Shown here in pieces: positions 34,820-46,110 of a DNA stretch of 64,000 bases. A model generated the notes under the pieces. That model saw only the letters and a program-made list of their open reading frames with translations, had not been told where the DNA came from and did no database searches. The translations under genes were made by a program, and so were the position numbers. This stretch comes from Streptomyces flavotricini (GTDB lineage: Bacteria > Actinomycetota > Actinomycetes > Streptomycetales > Streptomycetaceae). The stretch covers positions 2,531,519 to 2,595,518 of the forward strand of contig NZ_JAINUL010000001.1 in NCBI RefSeq assembly GCF_020639365.1. Reading direction: 5' to 3'. Every line of letters begins with the position of its first letter. The stretch's first letter is position 1.

Positions 34820-37540
34820 ATGACCATGCTCACCCCCCGTACCCCGACCAAGCTCGCACCGCCGGGCAAGGGCCGCCGCGAGCGCAAGGCCGCCGAGCTG
34901 GAGACCCGTACCCGGCTCGCCGGAGAGCAGCTCACGGGCTTCAGCGCCCGCCCCGGCGCCTCGGTCCTCCAGGAGCTCGGCGCCACCCGCAGTGGTCTCA
35001 CGCACGCCGAGGCGGCCCTGCGCCTGGAGCGGCACGGCGCCAACGTCGTCGCCCACGAGCGCGCCCCGCGCTGGTGGTTCCAGCTGGCGAAGGCGTTCTG
35101 GAACCCCTTCATCGGCGTCCTCGTCTTCCTCGCCGCCGTCATGTGGTGGCAGGACCCCGCCGATCCGGGCGTCGTCATCCTCTCCGTGATGGTGGGGATC
35201 AGCGGACTGCTGCGCTTCTGGCAGGAGTTCCGCTCCGGCCGGGCCGCCGACGCGCTGAAGAAGCTCGTCACCACCACCTGCGCGGTGCAGCGCCGGGCCG
35301 GCAGCGGCTCGGCGCCGACCACCTTCGAGGTGCCCATGGACCAGGTGGTCCCGGGTGACGTGGTGAAGCTGGCCGCCGGCGATCTGATCCCGGCCGACCT
35401 GCGGCTCATCACCTCCAAGGACCTGATGGTCGGCCAGGCCGCGCTGTCCGGCGAGTCCCTGCCGGTCGCCAAGGCCGACACGCGTACGGACGACCGGGGC
35501 CAGTTCGAGACCACCGACCCCGTCGAGGCCAGCAACCTCTGCCTGATGGGCACGTCGGTCACCTCCGGCACCGCCACCGGCGTGGTCGTCGCCACCGGCG
35601 CCGACACCTACTTCGGCTCGATGGCCGGCTCGCTGGTCGGCGAGCGCCCGCAGACCAATTTCGACAACGGCGTGCGCAAGGTCAGCTTCCTGCTGATCCG
35701 CTTCATGCTGGTCATGGTCCCGGTCGTGTTCGCGATCAACGGCCTGACCAAGGGCGACTGGGACGAAGCCTTCCTCTTCGGCATCGCCGTGGCCGTCGGC
35801 CTGACCCCCGAGATGCTGCCGATGGTCGTCTCCGCCAACCTGGCGCGCGGCGCGGTCGCCATGTCCAAGCACAAGGTCGTCGTCAAGCGCCTCAACGCGA
35901 TCCAGAACCTGGGCGCCATGGACGTGCTCTGCACCGACAAGACCGGCACCCTCACCGAGGACCGCATCGTCCTGGACCGCTACCTGGACGTGCACGGCGA
36001 CGAGGACGACGAGGTCCTGGAGTACGGGTACCTCAACTCGCACTTCCAGACCGGCCTGAAGAACCTGATGGACCAGGCGGTCATCAACCGCGTGGACGAG
36101 GCCGAGGAGGTTGTCGTCGACGCACGGTTCTCGATGGTCGACGAGATCCCCTTCGACTTCGCCCGCCGCCGGATGTCCGTGGTCCTGGACCGCAACAGCG
36201 TCGTGGCCGGCCTCGGCCGCCCCGAGCACGTCATGATCACCAAGGGTGCGGTGGAGGAGGTCCTGGACCTGTGCACCCACATGCGCGACCGCGGCCGGAG
36301 GGTCGAACTCACCGGTCAGCTGCGCGCCCACGTCACCCGCATCGCAGAGGACAACAACCGCCGGGGCCTGCGCGTCCTCGCCGTCGCCACCCGCACCGTG
36401 GACACCCCGCGGGACACCTACTCCGTCGCCGACGAGGAGCGGCTGACCCTGGTCGGCTTCCTCGCCTTCCTCGACCCGCCGAAGGCCGACGCCGCCCGGG
36501 CCCTGCAGGCCCTGGCCGACAAGGGCATCGCGGTCAAGGTCGTCACCGGCGACAACGACCTGGTGGCCGCCCGGGTCTGCGCGGACGTCGGCCTCGACGT
36601 CGGGCACGTGGTGCTCGGCGCCGAGATCGACCCCCTCGACGACACGGCGCTGCGCGCGCTGGCCGCCCGTACGACGGTCTTCGCCAAGGTGAACCCGGTC
36701 CAGAAGGCACGCATCGTACGGGCCCTGCAGGCCGACGGGCACACCGTCGGCTTCCTCGGGGACGGCATCAACGACGCTGCCGCGCTGCGCGACGCCGATG
36801 TCGGCATCTCCGTCGACACCGCGGTCGACATCGCCAAGGAGTCGGCGGACATCATTCTGCTGGAGAAGGACCTGACCGTCCTGGAACAGGGCGTGATCCA
36901 GGGCCGGACCACCTTCGGCAACACGATCAAGTACGTCAAGATGACGGCCTCGTCGAACTTCGGCAACGTCTTCTCGGTCCTGGTCGCGAGCGCGTTCATC
37001 CCGTTCCAGCCGATGCTCGCGATCATGCTGCTGGTGCAGAACCTGGTCTACGACATCGCCCAGCTGGCCACGCCGTGGGACCGGATGGACGAGGAGTACC
37101 TCCGCAAGCCCCGCAACTGGGACGCCAAGGGCATCGGCCGCTTCATGGTCTGCATCGGCCCGATCAGCTCGATCTTCGACATCGCGATGTTCGTGATCAT
37201 GTGGAACGTGTTCGCGGCCGACAGCGAGGCGCACCAGGCGCTGTTCCAGTCCGGCTGGTTCATCGAGGGCCTGCTCTCGCAGACCCTGATCGTCCACATG
37301 ATCCGTACCCGGAAGATCCCGTTCATCCAGTCCCGCGCCTCCTGGCCGGTGATGGTGATGACCGTCCTCGCGGTGCTGACCGGGCTGTACCTGCCCTTCT
37401 CGCCGCTGGCCGCCTCGCTGGGCTTCGTGCCCCTGCCGGCGAGCTACTTCCCGTGGCTGATCGGCGTGCTGCTGGCGTACTGCACGCTCACGCAGCTGCT
37501 GAAGACCCTGTACATCCGCAGGTTCGGCACCTGGCTGTAG
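34820..37540 (+). CDS. mgtA: Magnesium-translocating P-type ATPase
   Basis: 906-residue P3B-type ATPase that imports Mg2+ across the membrane. The phosphorylation motif CTDKTGTLTEDRIVL places the catalytic Asp at residue 373. The actuator motif LSGESLPV, the nucleotide domain and hinge GDGINDAAALRDADVGIS are present, with helices in the expected places (WWFQLAKAFWNPFIGVLVFLAA, FLLIRFMLVMVPVVFAING, and a final cluster). The ATG at 34820 follows GGAGGGAGGT; an earlier ATG at 34769 has no site. mgtC follows 28 bp downstream. A long structured leader suggests control at the RNA level. Confidence 0.95.
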   Translation: MTMLTPRTPTKLAPPGKGRRERKAAELETRTRLAGEQLTGFSARPGASVLQELGATRSGLTHAEAALRLERHGANVVAHERAPRWWFQLAKAFWNPFIGVLVFLAAVMWWQDPADPGVVILSVMVGISGLLRFWQEFRSGRAADALKKLVTTTCAVQRRAGSGSAPTTFEVPMDQVVPGDVVKLAAGDLIPADLRLITSKDLMVGQAALSGESLPVAKADTRTDDRGQFETTDPVEASNLCLMGTSVTSGTATGVVVATGADTYFGSMAGSLVGERPQTNFDNGVRKVSFLLIRFMLVMVPVVFAINGLTKGDWDEAFLFGIAVAVGLTPEMLPMVVSANLARGAVAMSKHKVVVKRLNAIQNLGAMDVLCTDKTGTLTEDRIVLDRYLDVHGDEDDEVLEYGYLNSHFQTGLKNLMDQAVINRVDEAEEVVVDARFSMVDEIPFDFARRRMSVVLDRNSVVAGLGRPEHVMITKGAVEEVLDLCTHMRDRGRRVELTGQLRAHVTRIAEDNNRRGLRVLAVATRTVDTPRDTYSVADEERLTLVGFLAFLDPPKADAARALQALADKGIAVKVVTGDNDLVAARVCADVGLDVGHVVLGAEIDPLDDTALRALAARTTVFAKVNPVQKARIVRALQADGHTVGFLGDGINDAAALRDADVGISVDTAVDIAKESADIILLEKDLTVLEQGVIQGRTTFGNTIKYVKMTASSNFGNVFSVLVASAFIPFQPMLAIMLLVQNLVYDIAQLATPWDRMDEEYLRKPRNWDAKGIGRFMVCIGPISSIFDIAMFVIMWNVFAADSEAHQALFQSGWFIEGLLSQTLIVHMIRTRKIPFIQSRASWPVMVMTVLAVLTGLYLPFSPLAASLGFVPLPASYFPWLIGVLLAYCTLTQLLKTLYIRRFGTWL

Positions 37541-37568
37541 ACGGCCGCGCAGAGGAGGGGGAAAGCCG

Positions 37569-38303
37569 ATGCTGCTCAACGAAGGGGAAATGGCCGGACA
37601 CCTGGCCGCCGCGCTCGGCTTCGGAGCGGCGATCGGCCTGGAGCGGCAGTGGCGCGCCCGGATGGCAGGACTGCGGACGAACGCCCTGGTGGCGGGCGGT
37701 GCGGCGCTGTTCGTGCTGCTCTCGCAGTACGGGTTCATCGGCGCCGTCTCGGAGGTCCAGTACGACGGCTCCCGGGTCGCCGCCCAGATCGTGTCGGGCA
37801 TCGGCTTCCTCGGCGCCGGCGTGATCATGCGCGACGGGCTGAGCGTACGGGGCTTGAACACGGCCGCCACCCTGTGGTGTTCGGCGGCCGTGGGCTGCCT
37901 GGCCGGCACCGGGATGTTCGTCCTGGCCGCCTTCGGCACGGCGGGCGTGGTGGGGGCCAACCTCCTGCTGCGCCCGCTGGGCCGGCGCCTCGACCGCGAA
38001 CCGCGCGGCGGGGCGGAGGTGGCCACCGACTTCCACTTCGAGGCCGTGTGCCTGGAGGCGGAGGAGGCCCACATCCGCCACCGGCTGGTCGACGCGCTCG
38101 GCCGTCCGGGCTACGCGCTGCGCTCGATCCGCAGCCAGGACGGCCCGGAGGCCGGCCTGGTGACGGTGTCCGCGCTGCTGACCGCCGAAGGGGCGGCGGG
38201 GGGCCGGATGCTGGAGGAAGCGGTCAGCAACCTCTCGCTCGACCCGTCCGTCTCGGCGGTCAGCTGGTCGGTCGTGCCCGACCCGTCGGCCTCCTCCGGT
38301 TGA
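37569..38303 (+). CDS. mgtC: MgtC-family membrane protein
   Basis: 244-residue protein with four or five N-terminal membrane helices. The MgtC signature is GFGAAIGLERQWRARMAGLRTNALVAGGAALFV, followed by VSGIGFLGAGVIMRDGLSVRGLNTAATLWCSAAVGCLAG. The C-terminal 90 residues form a soluble ACT-like domain. In other bacteria MgtC supports growth at low Mg2+ and modulates ATP synthase. It is co-transcribed with mgtA. The stop lies 8 bp from the convergent ngcG stop. Confidence 0.9.
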   Translation: MLLNEGEMAGHLAAALGFGAAIGLERQWRARMAGLRTNALVAGGAALFVLLSQYGFIGAVSEVQYDGSRVAAQIVSGIGFLGAGVIMRDGLSVRGLNTAATLWCSAAVGCLAGTGMFVLAAFGTAGVVGANLLLRPLGRRLDREPRGGAEVATDFHFEAVCLEAEEAHIRHRLVDALGRPGYALRSIRSQDGPEAGLVTVSALLTAEGAAGGRMLEEAVSNLSLDPSVSAVSWSVVPDPSASSG

Positions 38304-38311
38304 GCGGGGCG

Positions 38312-39247
38312 CTACTTGAGGGTGGCCGAGGTCAGACCGGCCTGGATCTGCCGCTGGAAGGACAGGTAGACCACCAGCATCGGGATCATCGCGATGGTCA
38401 CGCCGGCGAACAGGACCGGCAGGTCCGTCTCGTACCCCATCTGGTACTGCAGCTGGATCAGGCCCTGGGTGAGCATGTAGCGCTCGGGGTCCGATCCGGT
38501 CTGCGGCTGCATCAGCACGGAGGGCAGGATGTACTGGTTCCACTGGCCCAGGACATTGAATATCCCGACGCTGATCAGGCCGGGCTTGGCCATCGGCAGC
38601 ATCACCTGGAAGAAGATCCGGGTGTCGGAGGCCCCGTCGATCACCGCCGCCTCGTGCACGGCCGTCGGCAGCGTGCGGAAGAACGAGTGCATGAAGAAGA
38701 CGGTGAAGGGCATCGAGTAGGCCACGTACACCAGGATCAGACCCTGGTACGTGTTGAGCATGTCCAGGCGCTTGACCATGAAGAACAGCGGGACCAGCGC
38801 CAGGAACACCGGGAACATGGCCCCGCTGACGAAGAAGTAGTAGAAGAGCCGGTTCCCCGGGAAGGGGTAGCGGGCCAGGACGTACGCCGCCATCGAGCCG
38901 AGCAGCATGGTCAGCGGGACCGAGAACACCATCACGATCAGCGTGTGGGCGAAATAGTCGCCGATGCCCTTGTCCCAGGCCCGGGTGAAGGCGTCGAAGT
39001 GCCAATTGGACGGCCAGCTGAGGGCCGAGCCGCCGATCTGGGCGTCGGTCTTGAACGAGCCGAGCGCCAGCCAGATCAGGGGCAGGACGATCAGTATCGC
39101 CCAGACGGCGAGGAACCCGTGGGAGAAGACGTTCAGCACCATGCCGTCGGAGGCGCTCTTGGCACCCTCCTTGGGGCGGCCGCTGCCGCCGGACCGCTCG
39201 GACGGGGCCTCGCCCGGCGCCTTGATTACCGTGGACTCTGCAGTCAT
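38312..39247 (-). CDS. ngcG: N-acetylglucosamine/chitobiose ABC transporter permease NgcG-like
   Basis: 311-residue MalG-type permease with six membrane helices. The EAA loop that docks to the ATPase is visible as VHEAAVIDGASDTRIFFQVMLPMAKPG. A 45-residue polar N-terminus precedes the first helix. The ATG at 39247 has a GAGGAG site. It follows ngcF by 13 bp. No ATPase gene is present; in Streptomyces the shared ATPase MsiK serves such transporters. Confidence 0.88.
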   Translation of the reverse strand: MTAESTVIKAPGEAPSERSGGSGRPKEGAKSASDGMVLNVFSHGFLAVWAILIVLPLIWLALGSFKTDAQIGGSALSWPSNWHFDAFTRAWDKGIGDYFAHTLIVMVFSVPLTMLLGSMAAYVLARYPFPGNRLFYYFFVSGAMFPVFLALVPLFFMVKRLDMLNTYQGLILVYVAYSMPFTVFFMHSFFRTLPTAVHEAAVIDGASDTRIFFQVMLPMAKPGLISVGIFNVLGQWNQYILPSVLMQPQTGSDPERYMLTQGLIQLQYQMGYETDLPVLFAGVTIAMIPMLVVYLSFQRQIQAGLTSATLK

Positions 39248-39260
39248 CGGGGATCTCCTC

Positions 39261-40205
39261 TCAGAACTCGATGCGCTCGCGGCGGGTGGCACGCAGCGTG
39301 ACGACGGAGAGGATCATGGTCAGGACGAGCATGACCACGCCCATGGCACAGGCGTAGCCGCTCTTGCCGAAGTAGAGGAAGTTGCGCATCAGCACCGTGG
39401 CCATGACCTCGCTGTGGTGGTCGGGCCCGCCGCCGAACTGGCCGGAAGTCATGGTCGACACCAGCACGAACATGTCCATGGCAGCGATGCCCAGGTAGAC
39501 CGCGGAGGTCTGTACGGAGTCCCACAGCAGGGGCAGCGTGACCTTGAGGAAGGTCTGGGCGCGCCCGGCTCCGTCGAGCAGGGCGGCCTCGTAGATGTCC
39601 TTGGGCACGGACTGCATGGCGGCCGAGAAGAGGACCAGGTAGAAGCCGACCCCGTGCCAGACCACCACCAGCAGCAGGCACCACAGCACGAGGTTCGGCT
39701 GGTTGAGCCATTCGACGGGGTGGGCCGGGTCCACCAGGCCCAGCTTGGTGAGGAACCCGTTCAGCAGGCCGCCCTCGTCGCTGCGGTACACCGCGCCGAA
39801 CAGCACGGCGAGGATGGCGAGGGACAGCACCTGCGGGAAGAAGTAGACGATCTTGTAGACGGAGGAGCCGCGGACGCCGCGGACCCCGCCCGCCCCGCTG
39901 CGCCCTCCCGCGTTCACCATGAAGGCGAAGAAGAGGGCCAGCAGGATGGTGATGGTCGGGACGAACACCAGGAGCAGCAGGTTGTGCCACAGGGCTCCGC
40001 GGAAGACCTCGTCCTTCATCAGTGCGGAGTAGTTGTCCAGGCCGACGAAGTCGAACGTGGGCGACTGTCCCGACCAGTTGGTGAAGGAGTAGCCGAACGT
40101 CTGAATGTACGGCCAGATGACGAAAGTCAGGTACAGCGCGAGCGGCAGGATGAGGAAGCCGGCGATGAAGCCGATCCTTCCCTTGCCCTGGGCTACTTGG
40201 CTCAT
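39261..40205 (-). CDS. ngcF: N-acetylglucosamine/chitobiose ABC transporter permease NgcF-like
   Basis: 314-residue MalF-type permease with six membrane helices. The EAA motif is YEAALLDGAGRAQTFLKVTLPLLWDS. The N-terminal helix IGFIAGFLILPLALYLTFVIWPYIQTFGYSF and the conserved FVGLDNYSALMKDEVF are typical. The gene lies between ngcE and ngcG on the same strand with short gaps, forming the membrane channel with NgcG. Confidence 0.88.
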   Translation of the reverse strand: MSQVAQGKGRIGFIAGFLILPLALYLTFVIWPYIQTFGYSFTNWSGQSPTFDFVGLDNYSALMKDEVFRGALWHNLLLLVFVPTITILLALFFAFMVNAGGRSGAGGVRGVRGSSVYKIVYFFPQVLSLAILAVLFGAVYRSDEGGLLNGFLTKLGLVDPAHPVEWLNQPNLVLWCLLLVVVWHGVGFYLVLFSAAMQSVPKDIYEAALLDGAGRAQTFLKVTLPLLWDSVQTSAVYLGIAAMDMFVLVSTMTSGQFGGGPDHHSEVMATVLMRNFLYFGKSGYACAMGVVMLVLTMILSVVTLRATRRERIEF

Positions 40206-40227
40206 GGTGTGCGCCCCTTGGACGATG

Positions 40228-41652
40228 TCAGCTGCGGTGGTTGTTCTTGGCGTTCGGGTCCTTGGCAGCCTTGTCTACCGCAGCCTGGGCCCGCTTGATC
40301 CATTCCTTTGGCTGGATCCGCTTGGCCATCAGCTCATTGGACGCGTTCTGGATCTCGGTGTCCATCTCGCTGTACCAGTCGGGGTACAGGTAGTTGAAGG
40401 TGTTCGTCCCGGCCGTCTTGACGGCCGCGACGGCCGAGGCAGTGCCCGGGCGCAGCTTGACGTTCGGGTCGACGCCGTCCTTGACCACGGTGAGGGAGTT
40501 CGCCTGCTGGGCGAAGAGGGTCGACCATTCGCGGGACAGCATCGAGCGGAGGAACTCCAGGCCGCCGGCCTTGTTGGCGGCCTTCTCCGGGACGATGAAG
40601 GGCTCGCCGGCGCCTGCCCGGATGGCCTCGAAGGGCAGCTTGCTGTCGGCGAGGGTCGGCACCGGCAGGAACTTCATGTCGAAGTCGTCCGGGGTCTGCT
40701 TGAGCTGTTCGTTCTCCAGCCAGGATCCGGAGGGGATGAAGGCCGCCTTGTACTGGTTCCAGGCGGTCTGGGACTCCGTGTGGGTGAGGCCGTTGGTGCC
40801 GGCCATCAGCAGGTCCTTCTCGACGACCTCGTAGACCGCCTCGACGGCGGCGAGGGCGGCGGGGTTGCCCTCGAAGGCGTTCGGCTCCAGGTTGTCGATC
40901 GCCTTCATGGCCTCCAGACCGCCCTTCTTGGCGATCAGGTCCATGATGACGACGTTGATGTAGTACGGGAACTTGCCCTGGTGGGCGAGTCCGCCGATGC
41001 CGGCGGCCTTGGCCTTGGTGCAGATGTCCAGGAACTCGTCCCAGGTCTTCGGCTCGGCCCAGCCCTTCTCCTTGAAGAGCTTGCCGGAGTACCAGAAGCC
41101 GAACACGGTGTAGACGTAGTAGAGGGCGACGAACTTGCCGCCCTGGGTGCCCTGTTCCACGGTGCCGGGGATGAGCATGTCCCGGACCTTCTTGGCCGGG
41201 TCGTCGAGCGAGGGCGCGTCGAGCACGGCGGTGAGCTCGGCGAGCTGGCCACCCTTGGCGAGGACGTCGACCTTGATCTGCTGGGCGCCGGAGTCGTCGA
41301 TGACGTCCGGCGGGTTGCCCCCGTTGAAGCGGGGCTGGAGCTTGGCGGCGATCTCCTGGGTGCCCAGGTGGGAGCTGGTGGTGCCCCACTTCTTGTCGAA
41401 GGCGGCCTCCCAGGCCTTCGCGTAGTCGTCGCCGAACCCGCCCTTGAAGACGACGACGTCGAGCTTGCCGCCCTTGGCGACGCCGAACGGGTTCTCCTTG
41501 GTCACCGCACCCTTGTCCGGCCCCTTCGTGGTGTCCTCGCCGCCGGAGGCGCAGGCGGACAGGAAGCTCATCGTGGGCACCGAGATCAGTCCCAGTGCCG
41601 CGGAGCGCTTGATCAGGTCACGGCGGCCGATGCCCTCACCAGTGGATCCCAT
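40228..41652 (-). CDS. ngcE: N-acetylglucosamine/chitobiose-binding lipoprotein NgcE-like
   Basis: 474-residue solute-binding lipoprotein. A twin-arginine motif (GRRDLIKRS) and a lipobox LSAC (Cys at residue 34) indicate Tat export with lipid anchoring. The mature part is an extracellular-binding-protein family 1 fold (VVFKGGFGDDYAKAWEAAFDKKWG, FNGGNPPDVIDDSGAQQIKVD). It should bind N-acetylglucosamine and chitobiose from chitin. The ATG at 41652 was chosen because GAGG lies 8 bp upstream; the ATG at 41658 would leave only 2 bp. A DasR-like site lies about 145 bp upstream. Confidence 0.9.
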   Translation of the reverse strand: MGSTGEGIGRRDLIKRSAALGLISVPTMSFLSACASGGEDTTKGPDKGAVTKENPFGVAKGGKLDVVVFKGGFGDDYAKAWEAAFDKKWGTTSSHLGTQEIAAKLQPRFNGGNPPDVIDDSGAQQIKVDVLAKGGQLAELTAVLDAPSLDDPAKKVRDMLIPGTVEQGTQGGKFVALYYVYTVFGFWYSGKLFKEKGWAEPKTWDEFLDICTKAKAAGIGGLAHQGKFPYYINVVIMDLIAKKGGLEAMKAIDNLEPNAFEGNPAALAAVEAVYEVVEKDLLMAGTNGLTHTESQTAWNQYKAAFIPSGSWLENEQLKQTPDDFDMKFLPVPTLADSKLPFEAIRAGAGEPFIVPEKAANKAGGLEFLRSMLSREWSTLFAQQANSLTVVKDGVDPNVKLRPGTASAVAAVKTAGTNTFNYLYPDWYSEMDTEIQNASNELMAKRIQPKEWIKRAQAAVDKAAKDPNAKNNHRS

Positions 41653-41797
41653 GCTCATGTCCTCGCCTTCGTCAGAAGTGTGAAGGAGGGCCGGGAACCG
41701 ACGCATGCCCGTGGTCACCGCGCATACGGACATCACCGCAGGTCTCCGCCATCCCCCGGGTCCGGTGCCGCTCGTAACGCGATGATCCGGACGAGGC

Positions 41798-41813
41798 ACA
41801 GGTATAGTCCACT
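41798..41813 (-). promoter_or_regulatory. DasR-type (dre-like) operator upstream of ngcE
   Basis: On the minus strand the site reads AGTGGACTATACCTGT, matching 12 of 16 positions of the dre-type palindrome AGTGGTCTAGACCACT. It overlaps a possible promoter with -35 TTGCTC and -10 TATACC spaced by 18 bp. DasR represses GlcNAc uptake genes in streptomycetes, so the position makes sense. Confidence 0.5.
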
Positions 41814-41906
41814 TCCGTTCATGTGAGCAAGATCATGCACACGGTTGTCCGTCAGCTTTTCCGAGTTGAGACCTCCCCGAAACCTGACCCCGGCCGGAAA
41901 AAGCGG

Positions 41907-41941
41907 AAGGGCCGTACCCCCTTGACGGGGATACGGCCCTT
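41907..41941 (-). terminator. Intrinsic terminator of aconitase gene
   Basis: AAGGGCCGTA pairs with TACGGCCCTT, then CCCC pairs with GGGG past a one-base bulge. On the minus strand it is followed by CCGCTTTTTCC, a real T-tract, which is uncommon here. It lies 17 bp past the acnA stop. Confidence 0.88.
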
Positions 41942-41957
41942 GGTGCCGCTGCGGAAC

Positions 41958-44705
<2,748 letters not shown>

Positions 44706-44744
44706 TTACCGCAATCCTGCCGCCACGCCCTGTGGCCAATCCGC

Positions 44745-44778
44745 TAAGGTAAGGCTAAGTTAGGTGAGCCTTACCAGC
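44745..44778. promoter_or_regulatory. Tandem iron-box-like sites (DmdR/IdeR type) upstream of acnA
   Basis: Two overlapping 19-bp sites resemble the iron box TTAGGTTAGGCTCACCTAA: 44745-44763 and 44760-44778, each matching about two thirds of positions. Together they form a perfect dyad GGTAAGGCT-N10-AGCCTTACC (44748-44775). Overlapping boxes of this kind bind two repressor dimers in other iron-controlled promoters. Confidence 0.55.
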
Positions 44779-44807
44779 AGGGGCGGCTGCGGTACGCCTT
44801 CGGCAGA

Positions 44808-44825
44808 TATCTCGATGTCGAGATA
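44808..44825. promoter_or_regulatory. 18-bp palindrome upstream of acnA
   Basis: TATCTCGATGTCGAGATA is a perfect inverted repeat with 8-bp arms and a 2-bp centre. The shape suits a MarR- or TetR-type dimer. I cannot name the regulator. Confidence 0.5.
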
Positions 44826-44871
44826 ACTCTAGTGCATTGCCGCGCCCTGGTCATGCACGGCATGGGGCAGA

Positions 44872-45912
44872 TCACAGCGACGGCGTGCCCGGAGCCGCGC
44901 GGGGCGCCGTGTACGGCCCCGAACGGGAGGACGTACGCACGGTCAGCGCGGCCGGGACGGTCAGCTGGCCCGGCTCGGCCCCTTCCGGGGATTCCAGCAG
45001 CGCGACCAGTGCGGCGACGGCGCTCTCCCCGATCACCTCCGGGCGCAGGCTCACGGTGCTCACCGGCGGGTCGCCCGCCGCGTACGCGGGGTCCTCGCTC
45101 GCGCAGACGAGCAGCAGCTCGTGCGGTATCCGCAGCCCGTGCCGGGCGGCGGCGGCCAGCACCTGGCGGCCGCCGGGGTCGTACACGCAGTACACGGCGT
45201 CGGGGCGGGTGCGGCCGGGTCCGGCGAAGACGGGGTCGAAGGCGTGGCCCTGGGCGTCCTCGGGGTCGAAGGGGACGATCTGCTCGGCCACTCCGCGCTC
45301 GGCGCACCAGCGGGCGTAGGCCGAGGTGACGGCCCCGGTGTAGTACTCGCGGCCGTACGCGGAGTGCAGCGCGATCCGCGTGGCCCCGGCCGCCGCGAGG
45401 TGGTCGAGGACCTCGCGGGTGGTGGCCTCGTGGTCGTTGTCCACCCACACGTCCCCGGCCCGCGGGTCCGGGGGCCGGCCGTCGAAGACCACCGGCAGGC
45501 CACGGGCCCGCAGGGCCCGGAGCACCGGATCGCCGGCCGGGCTGTCGAGGAGCAGCATCCCGTCGACGGCGAGGGTGTGCCACAGCGGCTCGGCGCCGCG
45601 GTCGGCGGGCAGCAGGGTGAGGGCGTAGCCGCGGGCGTGGGCGGCCGCGGTGGCGGCGGTCAGCAGCCGGGAGAAGTAGGCGATCTCGACGTAGTTCCAG
45701 GCGGAGCCCGCGTACGTGGTGACGGCGAGGCCGAGCGTGCGGGTGCGGGGGCCACGGCGGGCGCTGTAGCCGAGGGCGGCCGCCACCTCGCGGACCCGGC
45801 GGCGGGTGGACTCGCCGACGCGGCCGGTGCCGCCCAGCGCGTGCGAGACGGTCGCGGTGGACACCTCCGCGGCGCGCGCGATGTCGGCGATGGTCGGTCC
45901 GGGGCCGGGCAC
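44872..45912 (-). CDS. LacI-family transcriptional regulator
   Basis: 346-residue repressor. The N-terminal helix-turn-helix reads TIADIARAAEVSTATVSHALGGTGRVGESTRRRVREVAAALGY, the LacI family signature with its hinge. The effector domain is Peripla_BP-like with LGLAVTTYAGSAWNYVEIAYFSRLL, VFDGRPPDPRAGDVWVDNDHEA and YCVYDPGGRQVLAAAARHGL. The GTG at 45912 is the only reasonable start but lacks a ribosome site. The divergent amidohydrolase gene about 100 bp away is its most likely target; the ligand is unknown. Confidence 0.85.
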   Translation of the reverse strand: MPGPGPTIADIARAAEVSTATVSHALGGTGRVGESTRRRVREVAAALGYSARRGPRTRTLGLAVTTYAGSAWNYVEIAYFSRLLTAATAAAHARGYALTLLPADRGAEPLWHTLAVDGMLLLDSPAGDPVLRALRARGLPVVFDGRPPDPRAGDVWVDNDHEATTREVLDHLAAAGATRIALHSAYGREYYTGAVTSAYARWCAERGVAEQIVPFDPEDAQGHAFDPVFAGPGRTRPDAVYCVYDPGGRQVLAAAARHGLRIPHELLLVCASEDPAYAAGDPPVSTVSLRPEVIGESAVAALVALLESPEGAEPGQLTVPAALTVRTSSRSGPYTAPRAAPGTPSL

Positions 45913-46016
45913 GGGGTCATCGTACGGACGGCGGTGCGGATTTCGTCGGCGGCGGCGGGTTCTGGTTAAGGGGTTAATCAAACAGTGTCCTGGCCACACC
46001 GACGTTTGGAGTGGCC

Positions 46017-46110
46017 ATGACCTCTGCTTCCTTCTCCTCACCCCTCTCCCGGCGGGGCCTGCTCGGGGCCGTCGGGGCGGCGGGTGCGGCCGGCCTGCTG
46101 GGCGCGGCGG
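46017..46110 (+). other. Tat signal peptide coding segment in a different frame from the amidohydrolase
   Basis: The ATG at 46017, with GGAG 5 bp upstream, encodes MTSASFSSPLSRRGLLGAVG and then an Ala/Gly/Leu helix, a good twin-arginine signal. The frame is one base out from the amidohydrolase frame that continues after about 46105. The two fit together naturally if one base in the GGCGGGGCGCGGCGCCC run is extra. Confidence 0.6.

Noticed and set aside
34760..38074. A 1104-residue open frame antisense to mgtA-mgtC
   Set aside because: It is a GC-bias shadow: low-complexity composition, no ribosome site, and the sense strand encodes textbook MgtA and MgtC.
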